64,000 nucleotides of DNA from Amycolatopsis anabasis (GTDB taxonomy: Bacteria > Actinomycetota > Actinomycetes > Mycobacteriales > Pseudonocardiaceae): contig NZ_VTHK01000009.1 of assembly GCF_009765355.1 (NCBI RefSeq), forward strand, positions 1-64,000, given 5' to 3'. The notes under the pieces were generated by a model, which saw only the letters and a list, made by a program, of their open reading frames with translations, was not told where the DNA came from and did not search any database. Position 1 is the stretch's first letter; each line of letters starts with the position of its first letter. The translations under genes were made by a program, and so were the position numbers. Positions 58,371 to 64,000 of this stretch are shown here, piece after piece.

Positions 58371-58434
58371 CGGGGGCTCCTTCGGACGAGATGCGGCCAG
58401 TTTCGTCAGGCGCTCCCCGGGCTGGCACGGAATC

Positions 58435-58449
58435 TTGCCGTTCTGGCAA
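58435..58449. promoter_or_regulatory. Putative XRE-cupin operator
   Basis: Perfect palindrome TTGCC-GTTCT-GGCAA in the 88-base gap between the divergent methyltransferase and XRE-cupin genes, ending nine bases before the regulator ATG. Confidence 0.6.
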
Positions 58450-58458
58450 CCTGGATCC

Positions 58459-59028
58459 ATGGACGACGTGCTCAACGCGGTGGGCCCGCGGTTGCGGTCG
58501 CTGCGTAGTGCCCGCGGCATCACCCTCGCCGAACTCGCGGTGGCGACCGGCATTTCGGAGAGCACGCTGTCCAGATTGGAGAGCGGGCAGCGCAAGGCGA
58601 CGCTGGAACTGCTGCTGCCGCTCGCCCGCACCTACGACGTTCCGCTGGACGACCTCGTCGGCGCGCCGCGCACCGGCGACCCCAGGATCCACTTGAAGCC
58701 GATCCGGCGATTCGGGATGACCTTCGTGCCGCTGACCCGGCGGCCGGGCGGGGTGCAGGCGTTCAAAATGCTCATCCCGGCCCGGCGGGAACCGGCGGAA
58801 CCGACCCCGCAGACGCACTCCGGCTTCGAGTGGCTGTACGTGCTCAACGGCCACCTGCGGCTGGTGCTCGGGGAACGCGACCTGACGCTGCCGCCCGGTC
58901 AGGCCGCCGAGTTCGACACGTCCCTGCCGCATTGGCTGGGCAGCGCCGACGGGGGCGCGGTCGAGATCCTCGTCCTGTTCGATCCGCAGGGGGTGCGGGC
59001 CCACGTCCGGCCCGCCGCGCAGAACTGA
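58459..59028 (+). CDS. XRE-cupin transcriptional regulator
   Basis: A 189-residue regulator: an N-terminal XRE helix-turn-helix (TLAELAVATGISESTLSRLE, about residues 22-41) and a C-terminal cupin (HSGFEWLYVLNGHLRLVLG; LPHWLG). It probably senses a small ligand and controls the divergent methyltransferase-DinB-hydrolase operon through the palindrome between them. Confidence 0.88.
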   Translation: MDDVLNAVGPRLRSLRSARGITLAELAVATGISESTLSRLESGQRKATLELLLPLARTYDVPLDDLVGAPRTGDPRIHLKPIRRFGMTFVPLTRRPGGVQAFKMLIPARREPAEPTPQTHSGFEWLYVLNGHLRLVLGERDLTLPPGQAAEFDTSLPHWLGSADGGAVEILVLFDPQGVRAHVRPAAQN

Positions 59029-59035
59029 GGTGGCC

Positions 59036-59101
59036 GGAATGCGGAAACCGGTCCGGGCCAGGGAAACACCCGTCGAGGCCCGGACCGGTTCAGCGCATTC
59101 C
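59036..59101. terminator. Long convergent hairpin
   Basis: Two stem blocks, GGAATGCG/CGCATTCC and AACCGGTCCGGGCC/GGCCCGGACCGGTT, separated by a 2-base internal bulge and a 17-base loop, fill the gap between the converging XRE-cupin and carboxylic acid reductase genes. Confidence 0.75.
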
Positions 59102-62100
59102 TAGAGCAGCCCCAGCCGCTGGAGATCGGTGACGTACTTGTCGATCAGGGCCGCGGACAGATGGGGGATGTCCTTGTCGGGCCCGATCTTGGCGGCCTGC
59201 ACGGCCGCGTGGAACCGTTCGGCCGGGATGGCGGAACCGCGGACCGCCGCCTCCGGCCGTTCGAAGGCGTGCAGCAGGGGCAGCAGCGAGTGCTGCCGCT
59301 GCTTCTCCGGCAGGGCGCGGATGGCGGTTTCGAACCGGGCGAACCAGTCGCCGTAGTCGTCGATGCGGTGAATCGGGTGGCCGGTTTCGGCCAGCCAATC
59401 GACGAAGACGTCGAGCGAAATGCCGTCGTCGTGCGGGTTCACGGTGTTGTAGGTCCAGAACCCGTCGGTGGCCTGACCGCCGAGGGTGGCGATGGCTTCC
59501 GCGGTGAAGTCGGCCGGTAGCCCGTCGTAGTGCGCCCGCTGCCGGTTTCCTTCGGCGTCGGTGGGGTAGAACGAACGCGGCGCGATACCGGTGGCGACCA
59601 GGCTGAGCAGCAGGCGGGTGAACATGTCGGGCACGTTCAGCTGCCCGGCGTACCGGCTGTGCGCGAGGATCATGTCGGACCGGAACACGGCGACCGGGAG
59701 GCCGAAGAGGTCGTGCGCTTCCCGGAGCAGTACCTCACCGGCCCATTTGCTCGTGCCGTAGCCGTTGGCGTAGCTCTCGTCGATCTGGCGCACCGGGCTG
59801 GTGGCGCGGATGTCGGCGTCCTCGTCGAGGGCGGCGGGCCCGACCCCCGCGGCGACCCCCACGGTCGAGAGGTAGGTGACCGGCTTGATCCGCGTGGTGA
59901 TGGCCATCCGGATCAGCTCGGCCGTCCCGACGACGTTGGGGCCGAACAACTGGCCGTAGGGGAGGACGTGGTTGACCAGGGCGGCCGGGTGGACGATCCG
60001 GTCGACCGTTCCGGCCAGCCGGTCCCAGGTCCCTTCGTCCAGGCCGAGGTTCGGCTCGCCGATGTCACCGGCGAGGACTTCCAGCTTCCCGTCGGCCAGT
60101 TCCCGGTAGTGCCGCAGCAGCTCCGCGTCGCCGCTGTCGAACGCGTCGTCGAGCCGTTTCCGCGCCGCGGCCGCGTCGCTTCCCCGCACGATGCAGATCA
60201 GTTTGCCGCCTTCCGGCGCCAGCCGCTCCAGCCATTCCAGGCACAGGAAGCGGCCGAGGTAACCGTTCGCCCCGGTGAGCAGGACGGTCCGCGCGACACC
60301 GTCCGCGCGGGGGAGCGTCCGGGCGCCGGCGAGCGTGCGGGCGTCGAGGAACTTGTCCAGCGTGAGGTCGCTCGCCCGGACCGCCGAGGCGCCGGGGCCG
60401 TGCACGCTCGCGAAGGTGGGCCGTTTCGCCCCGGAGGTGCGTTCCGCCTCGATGTACTCCGCCAGCTGGCGGAGGCTGTTCGCCGGGCTGATGACGACCC
60501 CCACCGGGACCTCGATGTCGAAGATCTCCTGGAGGAGGTTGGAGAAGGACAGCGCGGAGAGGGAGTCGCCGCCCAGATCGGTGAAGTGGACGTCCGGGCC
60601 GAGGTCGGCGCTCGAGCAGCCCAGCAGCGCCTGGGTGGCCCGGCTGACCGTTTCGAACACCGGCCGGTCCCGTCCGGCTCGGCGCAACTCGCTCAGCTCG
60701 TCCGCCTGCCCCCGGGCGAGATCGGCGTAGAGCTGCTCGAGGCGTTCGCCGTAGTGCTCCTTGAGCCGGGGCCGCAGCAGCTTGCGGGCGTCCGAGAGCA
60801 GACCGTTCTCGGTGCTGAACGGTTCGGTCTCGATCAGGAAGTCGCGCGGAATCTCGTAGGAATTCAGTTCGGCTTCCTTCGCGGTCCGTTGCAGCGACTC
60901 GCTGAGCAACGCCTTGAGATCCTCGCCGCTGTTCCCGGCCCGTTCGATCGCGTCCGGCGTGGGCACGATCACCGCGAGCAGGAATGCGCGTTCGCTGTTG
61001 CCGTAGACGAAGATCTGCCGGATCAGTTCGCCGTTCACGAAGACGGCTTCCAGGCGGGAAAGCGCCACGAACTCGCCCTGGGAAAGCTTCAGCACGTTCT
61101 TGCGGCGGTCGACGTAGACGAGTTCGTCCGGCCCGACTTCGGCCATGATGTCGCCCGTTTTGTAGTAGCCGTCCTCGTCGAAGATCTCCGCGGTGACCTC
61201 GGGCCGCTTGTAGTACCCGGGAATGATGGTCTCCGTCTTGATCAGGAGCTCACCCCGCGGATGCGGCGAATCGGTGCGGAAATAGCCCAGTTCGGGAACG
61301 TCGACGAGCTTGTAGTCGAGCACCGGCGGCCGGGCCAGCTTGTTGTCGAACAGAACTCCACCGGCTTCGGTCGAGCCGTAGCCGTCGTGCAGCGGCACGT
61401 CCAGGCACGATTCGACGAATGCCGCCATCTCGGCGGACAGCGGCGCGGAGCCGCACAGGGCGCGCACGACGCGCCCGCCCAGGAAGTTCTCCCGCAGATC
61501 CGCCTTCACCTCGGCTTCGAGCGCGGCCCGGTCGCCGGGTTCCGCCGCGCGCCGGTCCAGTTCGCTCTGGTACCGCTGGAAAAGCATGTCGCACACCCGC
61601 GGCACCAAGGTCAGCTCGGTGGGGCGGGCGAGCGCGATGTCCTCGAACAGGGTGGACAGATCGCTCTTCGCCGCGAAGTAGCCGGTGCCGCCGCGGGAGA
61701 GCGTCCCGATCAGCGAAATGCGTCCGGCGAGGTGGCTCAGCGGCATGAAGTTGATGCCGATCGAGGGCACCTCGGACTCCGCCGCCGACGGCCACAGCCC
61801 GTCCCACAGTGTGCGCACCAGCCGCTCGGGGTACATGGCGCCCTTGGGCGTGCCGGTGCTGCCCGAGGTGTAGATCAGCATGGCGAGCGGATCCTCGCCC
61901 GCGTCCGCGGTGAACAGGGGCGCGGGTGGCAACGCCGCTCCCCGTTCGCGGATCGCGGCCAGCGAGTCGACCACGATCGGGGAACCGGCTTCGGCCAGGC
62001 GCCGACGCGCGGATTCGAACGCGTCGCGCTGATCGTCGACCTCCGGGTGGTAGTCGAAAACGACCAGCCGCCGCAGCGAAGGGCTGGCCAGCGCGGCTTC

Positions 62101-62661
62101 GACGGCGGTGTCCAGGCGTTCGGCGCTCGCCGCGAGGATGCGCGGTCGCGTCTCCGCGAGGATCGGGTTCAGCTGGGAAACCGGCGCGCTGGACTGCAGC
62201 GGCACGGAGACCGCGCCGAGGTGGACGCAGGCCAGGTCGAGGATCTCGTAGTCGATGCTGGTGAAGCCGAGGATGCAGACGAAGTCACCCGCGCTCAACG
62301 GGTTTTCCTTGTTGTGGTGCCATTCACCGGCGATCGCGCGGACCCGCGCCCACAGTTCTCGGTAGCTGATCGTCTCGAACCTCGGCAGCAGGCGCAGCGA
62401 CGTGCGACCCGTCGCGGGGTCCGTCGCCAGTTCCCGCGCGCGCTCGCCGAGCGCGGGCCGGTCCGCGTAGCCCTCCATGATCGTCGCCACGGCCCGCGCG
62501 AGCGGCAGTCCGGGATCTCGGACCGCCGCGGTGACCGATTCGAGTGGTTTCGCGTGCCGGACCTGCGGGTCGTTGGCGTACAGCTCGGCGGTGCGACGCT
62601 CTTCCCGAGGGTCGGTCGACCCGCCGTTGCCCTTGGCTTCAAATCGCGAATCAGTCGCCAT
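59101..62661 (-). CDS. car: Carboxylic acid reductase (A-PCP-R)
   Basis: A 1186-residue three-domain enzyme. The adenylation domain covers about residues 1-620 ([16 protein letters not shown] near 264; [18 protein letters not shown]). The carrier domain has [12 protein letters not shown], with the phosphopantetheine Ser near 700. The reductase domain covers about 790-1186 ([20 protein letters not shown]; catalytic [12 protein letters not shown]). It reduces carboxylic acids to aldehydes with ATP and NADPH, as in Nocardia and Mycobacterium, and needs a phosphopantetheinyl transferase not seen here. GGGAGG precedes the ATG. A palindrome lies 69 bases upstream. Confidence 0.93.
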   Translation of the reverse strand: MATDSRFEAKGNGGSTDPREERRTAELYANDPQVRHAKPLESVTAAVRDPGLPLARAVATIMEGYADRPALGERARELATDPATGRTSLRLLPRFETISYRELWARVRAIAGEWHHNKENPLSAGDFVCILGFTSIDYEILDLACVHLGAVSVPLQSSAPVSQLNPILAETRPRILAASAERLDTAVEAALASPSLRRLVVFDYHPEVDDQRDAFESARRRLAEAGSPIVVDSLAAIRERGAALPPAPLFTADAGEDPLAMLIYTSGSTGTPKGAMYPERLVRTLWDGLWPSAAESEVPSIGINFMPLSHLAGRISLIGTLSRGGTGYFAAKSDLSTLFEDIALARPTELTLVPRVCDMLFQRYQSELDRRAAEPGDRAALEAEVKADLRENFLGGRVVRALCGSAPLSAEMAAFVESCLDVPLHDGYGSTEAGGVLFDNKLARPPVLDYKLVDVPELGYFRTDSPHPRGELLIKTETIIPGYYKRPEVTAEIFDEDGYYKTGDIMAEVGPDELVYVDRRKNVLKLSQGEFVALSRLEAVFVNGELIRQIFVYGNSERAFLLAVIVPTPDAIERAGNSGEDLKALLSESLQRTAKEAELNSYEIPRDFLIETEPFSTENGLLSDARKLLRPRLKEHYGERLEQLYADLARGQADELSELRRAGRDRPVFETVSRATQALLGCSSADLGPDVHFTDLGGDSLSALSFSNLLQEIFDIEVPVGVVISPANSLRQLAEYIEAERTSGAKRPTFASVHGPGASAVRASDLTLDKFLDARTLAGARTLPRADGVARTVLLTGANGYLGRFLCLEWLERLAPEGGKLICIVRGSDAAAARKRLDDAFDSGDAELLRHYRELADGKLEVLAGDIGEPNLGLDEGTWDRLAGTVDRIVHPAALVNHVLPYGQLFGPNVVGTAELIRMAITTRIKPVTYLSTVGVAAGVGPAALDEDADIRATSPVRQIDESYANGYGTSKWAGEVLLREAHDLFGLPVAVFRSDMILAHSRYAGQLNVPDMFTRLLLSLVATGIAPRSFYPTDAEGNRQRAHYDGLPADFTAEAIATLGGQATDGFWTYNTVNPHDDGISLDVFVDWLAETGHPIHRIDDYGDWFARFETAIRALPEKQRQHSLLPLLHAFERPEAAVRGSAIPAERFHAAVQAAKIGPDKDIPHLSAALIDKYVTDLQRLGLL

Positions 62662-62729
62662 AGTCAGCCTCCCGTCAGTTGCGGCTGCGCGTAGGGGAAT
62701 TGCCCGAAAGGGCTCCGCGCTTAGATGCT

Positions 62730-62746
62730 TACGCTAACTAAGCGTA
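62730..62746. promoter_or_regulatory. Putative operator upstream of carboxylic acid reductase
   Basis: TACGCT-AACTA-AGCGTA, a perfect 6-base-arm palindrome of TetR-like type, 69 bases upstream of the reductase start. No regulator gene is adjacent. Confidence 0.5.
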
Positions 62747-62915
62747 TCGCGATTGCTCCGGGGAGCACAGGAAATGACGGTGTGACTTACCAGTCACCAC
62801 TGCACTCGAATGGGTGACGAAGGCAAGTGGTGGCAGCTTTTTCGCCGCCCTGTGTCAAATGGCACCCGAATAACGGAATACTGCCCACCGGGCCAAGGAC
62901 GGCGACCCGCCGCCG

Positions 62916-63157
62916 CGAGTCGCACACTCAGGCACGCGAGTTACACGTTCGGGCACGCGAGTTGCACACTCGGGTACACGGTTGTCCGTGTGGGACCCCG
63001 CAGGCGCATTCGGGCTGCCGGATGCGGTGTGTGCGGTACCCGGCGGGTTCCCGATCGCGGCGGGTCCTGGGGGTCGATCGGTGTCGCGGAGGTGGTCCCG
63101 AGTGTGTATTTCGCTTGCCCGAGTGTGTAGTTCACTTACCTGAGTGTGGAACTCGGC
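62916..63157. repeat. 21 bp tandem repeats in inverted arrangement
   Basis: Four consecutive 21-base units start at 62916, 62937, 62958 and 62979 (consensus CGAGTTxCACxxTCGGGCACG, the last degenerate). After about 95 unrelated bases, three 21-base units in the opposite orientation start at 63095, 63116 and 63137 (CCCGAGTGTGTAGTTCxC type). The period is exact within each block. Confidence 0.75.
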
Positions 63158-63197
63158 GACTGGAACGGGGACTCGCGGCGGGCGGAGGCCACTGGCG

Positions 63198-63261
63198 CGA
63201 GTCCCCCGTTTCGGACGTGCGAGTTCCCCGTTTCGGGCTACCGAGTTCCCCATTTCGGTAG
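63198..63261. repeat. 22 bp tandem repeat, three units
   Basis: Units at 63198, 63220 and 63242 share CGAG(T/C)(T/C)CCCC(G/A)TTTCGG. An oppositely oriented, weaker pair lies at about 63149-63176. The same unit in reverse complement forms the array at 45655-45720. Confidence 0.7.
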
Positions 63262-63317
63262 GCGCGCTCCGCCCCCGGGCGTTTTTCGGCACTTCATGGC
63301 CAAAAAGCGGCCTGCGC

Positions 63318-64000
63318 TCAGCAGGTGTACAGGCTGCTGGGATGGACCGCCTCGCAGTAGCGGACGTGCAGGTGGTTGTCGTGGTTCGCGTAGCTGGTGG
63401 TCAGGCCCTCGCTGATCAGCGTCGGATCGTTGAAGAAGATCAGCTTGACGTGGCCGGGCGCGGCGGCGCGGATCGCGCGGACCAGTTCGCGGGTCGCCGC
63501 CCGGTCGTAGGCCGGGGACCGCCAGGTGATCCGGCCCCCGGAGCACTGGGCGCTGTCGGTCCGGATCGGCCACAGGTCGGCGTCGAGGCCGACCTCGTGG
63601 CTGGCGTGCCCCGGGATGTCGCCACCGTGCTCCAGAGCGATGTCGCCCACCGGGATCTTCCCGTTGCCGGAGGCCGCGAAGGTTCGCGCGGCCTGCTCCA
63701 GCTGCCCGATGGCGGCGGCGGTTCCCCAGTTCGCGGTTCCGTTGCCGTCGGGATCCTGGTCGCACATGCCGGTGCCGAAGTCCGGGTAGTCGTAGTGCCA
63801 GACCAGGTTCTTCCAGGTGTTCGGGCCGGTGATCCCGTCGGCGCCGATGCCGGCGTGGGTCTGGAACGCCCGCACCGCCGCGGTGGTGGCCGCGTCGTAC
63901 TGCCCGGTGACGGCCAGGTTCAGTCGCCGCTTGGCATTCAGTTCGATCTGCAACGCCCGGACCGCCTCGCCGCTGTCCCCGGGCCGGATGGTGGGGGTCA
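63318..64000 (-). CDS. MepA-like murein endopeptidase with peptidoglycan-binding domain, start beyond the window
   Basis: The C-terminal 226 or so residues of a secreted cell-wall hydrolase. The visible N-terminal part is a PG_binding_1 domain (RPGDSGEAVRALQ; AVRAFQTHAGIGADGITGPN). The C-terminal domain has the penicillin-insensitive (M74/MepA) zinc motif HASHEVGLDADLW and DNHLHVRYC. It would cut cross-links between peptidoglycan stems. The frame remains open to base 64000; the true start and signal peptide are outside. Confidence 0.8.
   Translation of the reverse strand, partial: TPTIRPGDSGEAVRALQIELNAKRRLNLAVTGQYDAATTAAVRAFQTHAGIGADGITGPNTWKNLVWHYDYPDFGTGMCDQDPDGNGTANWGTAAAIGQLEQAARTFAASGNGKIPVGDIALEHGGDIPGHASHEVGLDADLWPIRTDSAQCSGGRITWRSPAYDRAATRELVRAIRAAAPGHVKLIFFNDPTLISEGLTTSYANHDNHLHVRYCEAVHPSSLYTC

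Larger units (their letters stand above)
62662..63317. other. Gene-free stretch with promoter palindrome and tandem repeats
   Basis: 656 bases with no convincing gene. It contains a palindrome likely to control the reductase (62730-62746) and 21 bp repeats in both orientations (62916-62999 and 63095-63157). A three-unit 22 bp array follows (63198-63261). Short frames here are repeat-derived. Confidence 0.6.

Noticed and set aside
62916..63261. CRISPR array
   Set aside because: Units are 21-22 bases, degenerate and contiguous, with no unique spacers of constant length and no cas genes.

Overview
The window is high-GC actinobacterial chromosomal DNA. GTG starts are common and good Shine-Dalgarno sites precede most genes. 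SARP regulation, mycothiol-type DinB proteins, a carboxylic acid reductase, a lasso peptide locus and a reducing type I PKS occur together, and 13E12-type DUF222/HNH genes are present. This fits a filamentous Pseudonocardiaceae such as Amycolatopsis. The genus is an inference from gene content, not from a marker gene. No rRNA or tRNA gene and no CRISPR array was seen.

Layout. 1-16.0 kb: two near-identical copies of a DUF222/HNH (REP13E12-like) element in the same orientation, 13,935 bp apart. They bracket a VOC protein, an ACS-type MFS transporter, a WYL regulator divergent from an epoxide hydrolase, a fused SecDF, a P-loop protein, an O-methyltransferase and a MarR regulator divergent from a DHA2 MFS pump with two extra C-terminal beta-sandwich domains. 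14.5-26.2 kb: xylulokinase, a GlxA-type AraC regulator, a PstS-like membrane-anchored binding protein, a DUF4345 protein behind a large palindrome, a flavin monooxygenase, cupin and dienelactone hydrolase, a secreted tripeptidase-like hydrolase and a prolyl oligopeptidase.

26.7-29.8 kb: a compact lasso peptide locus. It has a 41-residue precursor with a predicted 18-residue core, a B2 leader protease and a cyclase that carries the leader-binding B1 (RRE/PqqD-like) domain fused at its C terminus. A GNAT gene overlaps its end. 30.2-43.3 kb (minus strand): an SARP-NB-ARC-TPR regulator, a single-module KS-AT-DH-ER-KR-ACP polyketide synthase and a MacB-like ABC exporter.

43.5-64 kb: methyltransferase, tandem universal stress protein, NIPSNAP protein, a D-tartrate utilisation operon (enolase-superfamily enzyme, DAACS transporter, D-tartrate dehydratase) divergent from a GntR/FCD regulator, a TetR-tautomerase pair, a Tat-type amidohydrolase, a methyltransferase-DinB-hydrolase operon divergent from an XRE-cupin regulator, a carboxylic acid reductase and the start-truncated end of a MepA-like peptidase. 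The intergenic stretches at 45.4-46.0, 53.1-53.2 and 62.9-63.3 kb hold degenerate 21-22 bp tandem repeats and a GGTACC-bounded repeat shared between loci. Several divergent gene pairs have clear palindromes that are probably operators of the adjacent regulators.
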